Origin: an uncultured Blautia sp. | GTDB taxonomy: Bacteria; Bacillota; Clostridia; Lachnospirales; Lachnospiraceae | Assembly (NCBI GenBank): GCA_934408705.1 | Contig: CAKRVL010000038.1 | Span: forward strand, 1 to 21,730 | DNA length: 21,730 nt | Reading direction: 5' to 3' | In this document: one piece after another, positions 15,267 to 21,730 of the stretch | Numbering within the stretch: the stretch's first letter is position 1 | How the letters are laid out: each line of letters starts with the position of its first letter | The notes under the pieces: model-generated | Told to the model about the DNA's origin: nothing | Seen by the model: the letters and a program-made list of their open reading frames with translations, nothing else | The model's database searches: none | Position numbers and translations under genes: made by a program

Positions 15267-16364
15267 ATGAGTGACACAAAAACTAAAGAACCCTTGATCC
15301 GAATTATTAAGCGCGACAGAAGCAGCTTCGGGTACAAGGTATGGGTTCGTGCGGCTGCCATTATTCTGGCGCTTGTAGTAGATGCGATTTTTATTTACAG
15401 TGTAACAGGCCTGAATCCATTATCTGTATATGGTGTTATGTTAAACGGTACCTTTATGACAAGCATCCGTTTTTCCTGGGCAATGCGAGATCTGGTAACC
15501 CTTCTCTGCATTGGTATTGCCCTTGCTCCTGCGTTTAAAATGCGCTTCTGGAACATCGGTGCAGAGGGACAGGTGCTGATGGGAGGTCTTGCCACAGCTA
15601 TGGTTATGGTAAAATGTGGTGCCAGCCTTCCTACCCCGGTGCTTTTTCTGGTGATGTTCCTTACCAGTGTGATCGCCGGAGGTCTCTGGGGCTTTATTCC
15701 GGCAGTGTTCAAGGCGTACTGGAATACAAATGAGACACTTTTTACCCTTATGATGAACTATGTGGCAACCAGCATTGTTGCATGCATGACCAATATCCTT
15801 CGAGGAAAGGCTTCCAGCCTTGGTAAGCTGAACATGTCTACACAGGTTGGATGGTTCCCGCAGTTTATGGGACAGAGATATAATATTAACATTCTCATTG
15901 TAATGATTCTCATGTTTGTAATGTTCTTCTATCTGAAATATTCCAAACAGGGTTACGAGATTACCGTAGTAGGTGAGTCTGAGAACACAGCAAGATATGC
16001 CGGAATTAATGTTAAATGGGTAACAATCCGTACAATGATCATCTCCGGAGCTATCTGCGGTCTGGTAGGTTTCCTGATCGTTGCAGGAAGAGACCAGACT
16101 ATTTCCACCACATCCGCGGGCGGAAATGGATTTACTGCTATCATTGTTGCATGGCTTGCAAAATTCAATACTTTTTACATGGCACTGATTTCCTTCCTGC
16201 TGATCTTTCTGTCAAAGGGAGCAGCTGAAATTGCTTCCGCATACAGCCTGAATGACTATGCGGCAAGTATTATTGAAGGCGTGATTCTGTTCTTTATCCT
16301 TGGAAGTGAATTCTTCATCAACTATAAAATGATCTTCCGTGGTTCCAAAAAGGAGGTGCACTAA
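15267..16364 (+). CDS. Nucleoside ABC transporter permease (NupP/NupB type)
   Basis: A 365-residue membrane protein of the branched permease class, with about eight to nine hydrophobic helices. Family landmarks include NPLSVYGVMLNGTF, FRIGAEGQ-like FWNIGAEGQVLMGGL, WNTNETLFTLMMNYVA, and VVGESENTARYAGINVKW, followed by GLVGFLIVAG. It is expected to pair with the next gene product to form the channel. AAGGAGGG (15252-15259) is seven bases before the ATG, which directly follows the ATPase stop codon, so the two are translated together. The length fits the family. Confidence 0.93.
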   Translation: MSDTKTKEPLIRIIKRDRSSFGYKVWVRAAAIILALVVDAIFIYSVTGLNPLSVYGVMLNGTFMTSIRFSWAMRDLVTLLCIGIALAPAFKMRFWNIGAEGQVLMGGLATAMVMVKCGASLPTPVLFLVMFLTSVIAGGLWGFIPAVFKAYWNTNETLFTLMMNYVATSIVACMTNILRGKASSLGKLNMSTQVGWFPQFMGQRYNINILIVMILMFVMFFYLKYSKQGYEITVVGESENTARYAGINVKWVTIRTMIISGAICGLVGFLIVAGRDQTISTTSAGGNGFTAIIVAWLAKFNTFYMALISFLLIFLSKGAAEIASAYSLNDYAASIIEGVILFFILGSEFFINYKMIFRGSKKEVH

Positions 16365-17357
16365 ATGAGTAATCTGATTGCGTGGATCATCAGGGCAATT
16401 CCATTTGGAACAATCATCATGTTTGGTTCCATGGGTGAGATCACTACTGAGAAATCAGGAAACCTGAATCTTGGTGTTCCGGGAATTATGTATCTTGGCG
16501 GCTTTGCTGGCTTCGCCAGCTCCTACTTTTATGAGAAAAATTCAGCAGATCCAAAGGGCTGGATATGTGTGATCCTGGCGCTTGTGGCAGCAATTGCAGC
16601 CTCCATGCTGGGAGGGCTGATTTTCAGCTTCCTTACCATTACCCTTCGTGCAAACCAGAATGTAACCGGTCTTGCACTTACCACATTCGGTATGGGTGTT
16701 GCCAATTTCTTTGGTGTATTTATTTTAAATGGTGCAAGCTACACTGCAGCACCGCTGGCATACGCTTCTTTTTCAAAGAAGATTCCATTCCTGTCCAGTA
16801 AGCTGGGAATTGTAAGTAAAACTGTTTTTGCCTATGGTTTTCTGGTGTATGCGGCAATCATTATTGCTGTTGTTCTGCATTATGTGCTGAACAAAACAAG
16901 AGTAGGTCTGAATCTTCGGGCTGTAGGTGAAAATCCGGGAACTGCAGACGCAGCCGGAATCAATGTAACCAAATATAAATATCTGGCAACCTGTATTGGT
17001 GCCGGCCTTTCCGGAATCGGCGGATTATATTACGTCCTGGATTATAATCAGGGCATCTGGGCGACAACGGGACAGATAGAAGCTCTTGGCTGGCTGGCTG
17101 TTGCACTGGTTATATTTACCACATGGAAACCTCTGAACTGTATCTGGGGTGCGTATCTTTTTGGTATGCTCTACTGGTTGTATCAGTTCCTTCCAAGTAT
17201 TCTTGGAATTAAGGTTGCAAGTTATGTTACAGATTTGATCCAGATGGTTCCTTATGTAGTTACCATTATCGTTCTGGTTGTGGTAAGCTTCCGAAAGAAA
17301 AAAGAAAATCAGCCTCCGGAGAGCCTGGGACTTTCTTATTTCCGAGAGGAAAGATAA
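16365..17357 (+). CDS. Nucleoside ABC transporter permease (NupQ/NupC type)
   Basis: A 330-residue membrane protein, second permease of the importer. Family phrases: LIAWIIRAIPFGTIIMFGSMGEITTEKSG at the start (seen as GSMGEITTEKSGNLNLGVPG), LRANQNVTGLALTTFGMG, LRAVGENPGTADAAGINVTKYKY, and GLSGIGGLYYVLDYNQG. The GENPGTADAAGIN stretch matches the conserved cytoplasmic segment of this class and parallels VVGESENTARYAGIN in the partner. AGGAGGTG (16351-16358) overlaps the end of the preceding gene; TAA and ATG are adjacent. Last gene of the operon. Confidence 0.93.
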   Translation: MSNLIAWIIRAIPFGTIIMFGSMGEITTEKSGNLNLGVPGIMYLGGFAGFASSYFYEKNSADPKGWICVILALVAAIAASMLGGLIFSFLTITLRANQNVTGLALTTFGMGVANFFGVFILNGASYTAAPLAYASFSKKIPFLSSKLGIVSKTVFAYGFLVYAAIIIAVVLHYVLNKTRVGLNLRAVGENPGTADAAGINVTKYKYLATCIGAGLSGIGGLYYVLDYNQGIWATTGQIEALGWLAVALVIFTTWKPLNCIWGAYLFGMLYWLYQFLPSILGIKVASYVTDLIQMVPYVVTIIVLVVVSFRKKKENQPPESLGLSYFREER

Positions 17358-17391
17358 CAGGGATTGGTTTGACGAAATACTGAAACTTCAG

Positions 17392-17437
17392 AATCCTCTG
17401 CTCATGCTGTTTTGTGCAGCCTGAGCAGAGGATTTTT
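17392..17437 (+). terminator. Strong terminator of nucleoside operon
   Basis: AATCCTCTGCTCA (17392-17404) and TGAGCAGAGGATT (17422-17434) form a perfect 13-pair stem, with an inner GCTG/CAGC pairing, then T residues to 17437. It lies 35 bases after the permease stop. Confidence 0.9.
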
Positions 17438-17476
17438 GCACTTTTTTCTTATAGGCACAGACAGGAAAACTGACGG

Positions 17477-17541
17477 AAAATTCCTACATATCAGAAGTAA
17501 AGGATAAAACCAAATGTAGAATGATATGGAGGAATTTTTTT
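17477..17541. other. Second long stem-loop with T tract
   Basis: AAAATTCCT (17477-17485) pairs with AGGAATTTT (17530-17538), and CATATCA (17487-17493) with TGATATG (17522-17528), leaving one A/G mismatch between the blocks. The loop is 28 bases and seven T residues end at 17541. The gap 17438-17596 holds no gene; this structure is its only clear content. It could be a second terminator, the 3' end of a small RNA, or an inserted inverted repeat. Confidence 0.6.
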
Positions 17542-17596
17542 ACCTTTCAAACAGTAATACAATCTGTGAAAAATCAGTGTCCGCGGGAAAAGAAAG

Positions 17597-17625
17597 TTTA
17601 CAAAATATTTCGAAAATGTTATATT
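17597..17625 (+). promoter_or_regulatory. Promoter of the trigger-factor-like gene
   Basis: TTTACA (17597-17602) and TATATT (17620-17625) are 17 bases apart, and TGT directly before the -10 box gives an extended -10. Start expected near 17632. Confidence 0.65.
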
Positions 17626-17702
17626 ATTATTAAATGACATGCGAAACATATAGAATGGATAGCTGGTTCATGCCTTTACAGTTATCAGAAAGGAATAAAA
17701 AT

Positions 17703-19007
17703 ATGAAAAAAAGATATGTTCTTGCTGCACTGGCAGCTATGACAGTACTTGCAGGCTGTGGAGATAATGCTTCCCAGCAGAAAAACACGGACAATACTAC
17801 CCAGGAGAGCACAGCAGAGGATGATCTGAAAGCAGCAGATCCGGATGCAGATGGTGAAGAACTTGATCCTGAGTTTTCCCAGGATGTAGAAGAGAATGAA
17901 GTAATCGAAGCAGATGCAGCAGAAGAAGAGAAGGCACTGGAGCCCATCACACCATCTGAGTATCTTGTCCAGAAGGCTTCTGATTATGTGAAGCTTGGCG
18001 ATTATGATGGCGTAGAAGTGACGAAATATACCTACGAAATTACAGATGATATGGTACAGGACGAAATTCAGGGAGAGCTGGAGGATGCCAGTGAGGAGGA
18101 GTCTACAAATGCACCATCTGAGGATGGGAATACCATATATATGAACCTGACAGCTACCGTAGACGGAGAGGAAGCTGCTGATCCGGAAGAGACCTTTATT
18201 ACCCTGGGACAGGAAGAATATGGTGCTGAATTTGACGAGAAGCTTACAGGTGTATCCACAGGAGATACTCTTGAATTTACCATCACATACGGGGATGATA
18301 CCTGGCAGGAGGACTGGCAGGGGAAAACAGTGGATTTCTCAGTGGAGGTGACAGATGTTACCAAATCTGAGGTTCCTGAGTATAATGAGGACTATGTGAA
18401 AAATTATACCGGATATGATACAAAAGAAGAATATGAGGCTTCTGTGAGAGAATATCTGGAGCAGTCCTATGAGGAACAGAGTGCTTATGATCAGTCAGAA
18501 GAGCTGATCAGTGCATGCCTTGAGCGTACAGAGTTTACAGGAGAATATCCGGAAGACCTGTTTGAAGCCTGCAAGGAGGAAGCTTTGTCTGCTTATTCCA
18601 TGTTTGTGGATGAAGGTGGAGATGTAACTGATGTGCTTGATATGTTTGGCCTCACTGAAAGCGATATTGAAGAGGAAGCAAAGAATCTGGTAAATCGTCG
18701 CCTTTTCATCAGCGCTTATGCACAGGCAAATAATATAGAAGTAACAGAAGATGATTATGTGTCATATGTAAATGAATATGCCGATTATTATGGCGAAAGC
18801 GCAGCAGACTTTGAAGCCTTATATACTCGTGAGACACTTGTAAATGCTCTTTATGAGAGTAAGGTAATAGATCAGCTTTTGGAAAAAGCCAAGGTAACGG
18901 AAAAAGAATATACAGGGGACGCTTCAGAAGAAGATATGTATGAAGATGGTGAGCTCCTGGACGACATGGAGCTTGTAGAAGAGGGGGAAGAAGGCACAGA
19001 AGAATAA
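17703..19007 (+). CDS. Trigger-factor-like (FKBP) secreted lipoprotein foldase
   Basis: A 434-residue lipoprotein: MKKRYVLAALAAMTVLAGC gives a clear lipobox LAGC with C19 lipidated. A very acidic linker follows (about 20-80). Residues about 142-222 match the FKBP part of trigger factor (GNTIYMNLTATVDGEE and FITLGQEEYGAEFDEKLTGVS). Residues about 225-410 match its chaperone domain, beginning VPEYNEDYVKNYTGYDT, and include LVNRRLFISAYAQANNIEV. It should sit on the outer face of the membrane and assist folding of exported proteins, like PrsA. Aromatic residues of the prolyl isomerase pocket appear partly replaced (NLTA where DYTG is common), so isomerase activity is uncertain. The longer ORF begins at 17634, but AGAAAGGA (17687-17694) and the signal peptide fix the start at 17703. 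Confidence 0.85.
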   Translation: MKKRYVLAALAAMTVLAGCGDNASQQKNTDNTTQESTAEDDLKAADPDADGEELDPEFSQDVEENEVIEADAAEEEKALEPITPSEYLVQKASDYVKLGDYDGVEVTKYTYEITDDMVQDEIQGELEDASEEESTNAPSEDGNTIYMNLTATVDGEEAADPEETFITLGQEEYGAEFDEKLTGVSTGDTLEFTITYGDDTWQEDWQGKTVDFSVEVTDVTKSEVPEYNEDYVKNYTGYDTKEEYEASVREYLEQSYEEQSAYDQSEELISACLERTEFTGEYPEDLFEACKEEALSAYSMFVDEGGDVTDVLDMFGLTESDIEEEAKNLVNRRLFISAYAQANNIEVTEDDYVSYVNEYADYYGESAADFEALYTRETLVNALYESKVIDQLLEKAKVTEKEYTGDASEEDMYEDGELLDDMELVEEGEEGTEE

Positions 19008-19070
19008 GAGTGCATTGCGGAATAAGAAGCGGTGCTGTAAGAAAATAACTATTTTTCAAAAAAATTTATC

Positions 19071-19099
19071 TTTTATTTTAGCGCCAGCTATGGTATAGT
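19071..19099 (+). promoter_or_regulatory. Candidate promoter of M3 peptidase gene
   Basis: TATAGT (19094-19099) is preceded by TGG (extended -10), with a weak TTTTAT at 19071-19076, 17 bases upstream. Expected start about 19106, just before a structured leader. Confidence 0.55.
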
Positions 19100-19111
19100 T
19101 AATGATACGCG

Positions 19112-19167
19112 ACAATGGACGGACAGCATTCTGAATGAGGTTTCAGAAGGTTTGTCCGCCCATTTGT
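19112..19167 (+). other. Nested hairpin in M3 peptidase leader
   Basis: Outer stem: ACAATGG (19112-19118) and CGGACA (19120-19125) pair with TGTCCG (19153-19158) and CCATTTGT (19160-19167), with one A/C mismatch and a bulged T. Inner stem: TTCTGAA (19129-19135) with TTCAGAA (19142-19148), perfect. No T run follows, so it is a leader structure for stability or control rather than a terminator. Confidence 0.6.
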
Positions 19168-19211
19168 TATAAAAAGCCATAGTAAAAATGGTAATGTAAA
19201 GGAGGAACAAG

Positions 19212-20888
19212 ATGAAATTTTCAGAAATGCCGTACAGCCGTGTGGATTTTCCAGCCGTGCTTGCGCAGGGGAAAGAAATCATCAGCCGTGCTTCCCAGGC
19301 GAAGAGTGGAGAGGAGCAGTTTGCGATTCATCAGGAATTTAACAAGCTGGTAGATCATGTAAGCACTCTTTGCACAATCGCACATATCCGCAGAGATGGG
19401 AATGTAGCAGATGAGTTCTATGAAGCTGAGAATGCTTATTACGATGAAATGCTTCCACAGATGACAGCTATGGGAAATGAGTATCAGAAGGTGCTTTTTG
19501 CAACTCCATATCGTGCATATATGGAGGAGAAAATCGGACCGGTTGCATTTAAATCCATGGAGCTGGAGATGAAGTGCTTTAACGACAGCCTGATTCCCCT
19601 TATGCAGGAGGAGAATACACTCTCTACCCGTTACAGAAAGCTGATCGCTTCTGCGAAGATCATGTGGGAGGGCGAGGAACTGAATCTTTCCCTTATGAGC
19701 AAATATATGCGTTCATCAGATCGTGATACCCGTAAGAGAGCATGGGCTGCTTATTCAGAATTCTTTGAAGAAAATAAAGATGAGCTTGATGAAATCTATG
19801 ATCTGCTTGTGAAGAACCGTACTAAGCAGGCACAGATGCTCGGCTTCGAGAATTACATTGATATGGGATACTGCCGTATGAACCGTAACTCCTATACCAA
19901 AGAAGATATTCAGAAGCTTCGCGACCAGGTTAAGACTGTATTTGTACCTCTTGCGTCAAAGATGCATAAGAACCGTCAGGCTCGTCTTGGAGTAGAGAAG
20001 CTTCACTACTATGATAACAGTGTGTACTTCCCACAGGGAGATCCGGCGCCAACAGGCACACCGGAAGAAATCCTTGAAAGCGGACGTAAGATGTACACAG
20101 AGATGTCTGAGGAGACAAGAGATTTCTTCAATATGATGATGGAGAATGAGCTTTTCGATGTATTCGGACGTAAGAACAAGGCTACAGGCGGTTATATGAC
20201 TGAGCTTCCGGATTACGGCGTGCCGTTTATTTTTGCAAACTTTAATGGTACAAGTGGTGATGTGGATGTTATTACACATGAGTGCGGACATGCTTTCCAG
20301 AGCTATGTAGCCGGTAAAGATCCAATTACAGATCATTACCGTTATCTGACTATGGAGACTGCAGAGATCCATTCCATGTCTATGGAATTTTTTGCAGAGC
20401 CGTGGATAGAGCTTTTCTTCGGAGAAAGAGGAGACGATTACCGCAAGATGCATCTGGAGGATGCAATCGACTTTATTCCATATGGAACTATGGTAGACGA
20501 ATTCCAGCACATTGTATATGGTAATCCGGAGATGACACCGAAGGAACGCCGGGATGCATGGAATCAGCTTGAGAAGGAGTACCGCCCGTTCCTGGATGCA
20601 ACAGGATGCAGATTTATGGAAGAAGGAAGATACTGGCAGAGACAGCATCATATTTATGAGTCTCCATTCTATTATATTGATTATGTTCTTGCACAGCTTT
20701 GTGCATTCCAGTTCAAGGCACGCATGGAGAAAGATCATGCGGGTACATGGGCTGATTACATGAAGTTATGTGAGCTTTCAGCAAGTGATTTCTATCCGTC
20801 TATGCTGAAGCAGGTTGGACTTATCGTTCCATTTGAAGAAGGCTGTATTCAGAAAATTGTAGATGAGCTGGATAAAAAACTGGACTAA
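19212..20888 (+). CDS. M3-family oligoendopeptidase (PepF-like)
   Basis: A 558-residue cytoplasmic zinc metallopeptidase that cuts short peptides. The HExxH zinc motif is HECGH at residues 356-360, with the third ligand expected at E385 in ETAEIHSMSMEFF, exactly 25 residues after the second histidine as in the M3 family. The C-terminal FYYIDYVLAQLCAFQF is also typical of the M3B (oligoendopeptidase F) group, and the length is standard. No signal peptide. AAAGGAGG (19198-19205) lies six bases before the ATG. A promoter and structured leader precede it. The closely following GTG-started gene may be cotranscribed. The likely role is recycling of peptides or signal-peptide fragments. Confidence 0.94.
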   Translation: MKFSEMPYSRVDFPAVLAQGKEIISRASQAKSGEEQFAIHQEFNKLVDHVSTLCTIAHIRRDGNVADEFYEAENAYYDEMLPQMTAMGNEYQKVLFATPYRAYMEEKIGPVAFKSMELEMKCFNDSLIPLMQEENTLSTRYRKLIASAKIMWEGEELNLSLMSKYMRSSDRDTRKRAWAAYSEFFEENKDELDEIYDLLVKNRTKQAQMLGFENYIDMGYCRMNRNSYTKEDIQKLRDQVKTVFVPLASKMHKNRQARLGVEKLHYYDNSVYFPQGDPAPTGTPEEILESGRKMYTEMSEETRDFFNMMMENELFDVFGRKNKATGGYMTELPDYGVPFIFANFNGTSGDVDVITHECGHAFQSYVAGKDPITDHYRYLTMETAEIHSMSMEFFAEPWIELFFGERGDDYRKMHLEDAIDFIPYGTMVDEFQHIVYGNPEMTPKERRDAWNQLEKEYRPFLDATGCRFMEEGRYWQRQHHIYESPFYYIDYVLAQLCAFQFKARMEKDHAGTWADYMKLCELSASDFYPSMLKQVGLIVPFEEGCIQKIVDELDKKLD

Positions 20889-20945
20889 ATCCGCGAGGCT
20901 GTGAATGTGCTAAAGGCACTAAGACAGGAAAAGTGAGGCAGATAC

Positions 20946-21515
20946 GTGAAAAAATACAGGAATGATTATCGACAGAGTGGGAAAGAATTTGACTATACCG
21001 GAAAATGGCATGGTACGGAAATGTCTGTGGAAGAACTGGAAAAGTATGGTTATCTTTATACAGGACTTATGACAGGTGTTCTTCTGATCTATATTGCCAG
21101 CCTTATGCTGAATAATGCAGGCAGCAGGGTTTTCTGGATCCTGATTCCTCATATGCTGATGATCTTCCCTGTTTCTTATGGGATTATGGGAGGTGTATCC
21201 CTTATCCTTTTTTGCAAAAAAAGGGATAAGGGAGAAAAATCCCAGGTAAGGATTCCCCAGGAACATATTGGCCATATGACACGGGCAGAGTATGAAAAGG
21301 GAATCAGAAGACCTGTAAGATGCAGCGTAGCTGTTGTGGGATTTTCACTTTTTACATGTCTGTCAAACTTGATTTTTATGGTTCGTGGGACTGGAAATAT
21401 GTCCTGTGGAGGAGACATATTGTTCGAAATTGCTGCAGCTATTATTTTAGCACTGGGAAGTGTTAGTGCTGTGCAAAGCTGCCAAATTAAAGCAAAATTT
21501 ACAATTTTTGATTGA
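20946..21515 (+). CDS. Unrecognised membrane protein, 189 residues
   Basis: I do not recognise this protein. It begins at GTG with a GTGAGG ribosome site about seven bases upstream, and the first 38 residues are hydrophilic and tyrosine-rich (KKYRNDYRQSGKEFDYTGKW). Four hydrophobic segments follow: about 40-57, 62-88, 126-145 and 157-175, with a basic, KRDKGEKS-containing loop between the second and third. It lies 57 bases after the M3 peptidase with no terminator seen between, so the two may be cotranscribed. No motif suggests enzyme activity. Real coding status is supported by a good ribosome site, a length that fills the gap and a sensible membrane pattern. Confidence 0.7.
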   Translation: MKKYRNDYRQSGKEFDYTGKWHGTEMSVEELEKYGYLYTGLMTGVLLIYIASLMLNNAGSRVFWILIPHMLMIFPVSYGIMGGVSLILFCKKRDKGEKSQVRIPQEHIGHMTRAEYEKGIRRPVRCSVAVVGFSLFTCLSNLIFMVRGTGNMSCGGDILFEIAAAIILALGSVSAVQSCQIKAKFTIFD

Positions 21516-21575
21516 AAAACTTTCATTTTTTAACAAAAATGGACAAAATTCCAGACATAATTTATTAGTTAACTA

Positions 21576-21603
21576 TTGCACATGTAATAAAACATGGTAA
21601 AAT
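21576..21603 (+). promoter_or_regulatory. Promoter of the last, partial gene
   Basis: TTGCAC (21576-21581) and TAAAAT (21598-21603) are 16 bases apart. A leader hairpin, GGCAACA (21616-21622) with TGTTGTC (21628-21634), follows in the transcript. Confidence 0.6.
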
Positions 21604-21669
21604 AGAAAGGCATAAGGCAACATTTTTTGTTGTCAGCGTTGCTAAAACTCATAAAAAGGAGGATAAGAT

Positions 21670-21730
21670 ATGAGCAAGAAGAAGTTAATGGCCCTGTTAT
21701 TAACAGGTGTCATGGCAGCATCAACAGTGA
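21670..21730 (+). CDS. Exported protein, N-terminus only (window end)
   Basis: Only 20 codons are present, beginning MSKKKLMALLLTGVMAASTV: two or three lysines then a hydrophobic core, a signal peptide. AAGGAGG (21656-21662) is seven bases before the ATG, and a promoter lies upstream. In this type of genome such a start often belongs to an ABC solute-binding protein, but nothing beyond export can be supported. Confidence 0.7.
   Translation, partial: MSKKKLMALLLTGVMAASTV

Noticed and set aside
19956..20738. 260-residue minus-strand ORF
   Set aside because: Antisense to the M3 peptidase, which has complete catalytic motifs; no initiation signals.
1..21730. CRISPR arrays, tRNA or rRNA genes, insertion sequences, attachment sites
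   Set aside because: No regularly spaced repeats, cloverleaf-like segments, transposase or integrase patterns were seen on either strand.

Overview
The window looks like a chromosomal segment of a Gram-positive gut anaerobe of the Lachnospiraceae (Blautia/Ruminococcus-like). The evidence is a moderately AT-rich composition, strong AGGAGG ribosome sites, several sugar and nucleoside ABC importers, an FKBP/trigger-factor-like lipoprotein and an M3 oligoendopeptidase. This assignment is an inference from gene content; no rRNA or tRNA is present to confirm it. There is no CRISPR array, IS element, phage module or integrase, so the region is ordinary metabolic chromosome with a few unusual details.

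Layout. (1) 1-2721: a hairpin and a bidirectional terminator, a LysR regulator on the minus strand, and a divergent aspartate ammonia-lyase (aspA) with operator-like palindromes between them. (2) 2722-11030: a galactoside-type uptake and hydrolysis locus. It starts with a short remnant of the C-terminus of a LacZ-type (GH2) beta-galactosidase, followed by a LacI repressor. Then comes a control region with a strong promoter and two identical 19-bp operators 117 bp apart. The operon that follows encodes a solute-binding protein, MalF-type and MalG-type permeases, a TraX-family membrane protein and a GH42 beta-galactosidase. No ATPase gene is present. (3) 11067-12101: an AraC-type regulator with its own promoter. 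(4) 12142-17437: a BMP-family (purine nucleoside type) ABC importer made of a binding protein, a double ATPase and two permeases, ending in a strong terminator. (5) 17438-21515: a secreted lipoprotein related to trigger factor, an M3 oligoendopeptidase with a structured leader, and an unrecognised membrane protein. (6) 21576-21730: promoter, leader and the first 20 codons of another exported protein cut by the window end.

How the genes work together. The second block resembles the ganR-ganSPQ-ganA arrangement of Bacillus: the LacI repressor probably represses at the paired operators until a galactoside inducer appears. The importer, probably powered by a shared ATPase encoded elsewhere, then brings in beta-galactosides, and the GH42 enzyme splits them in the cytoplasm. 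The TraX-like gene sits inside this operon with no obvious role and is the most interesting lead. The nucleoside importer has an asymmetric ATPase with one canonical and one degraded nucleotide site. Several start codons were moved downstream of the longest ORF start because the ribosome site overlaps the upstream ATG (aspA, malF-like, GH42, araC-like, trigger-factor-like). Functions come from recognising family motifs by eye, not from searches.
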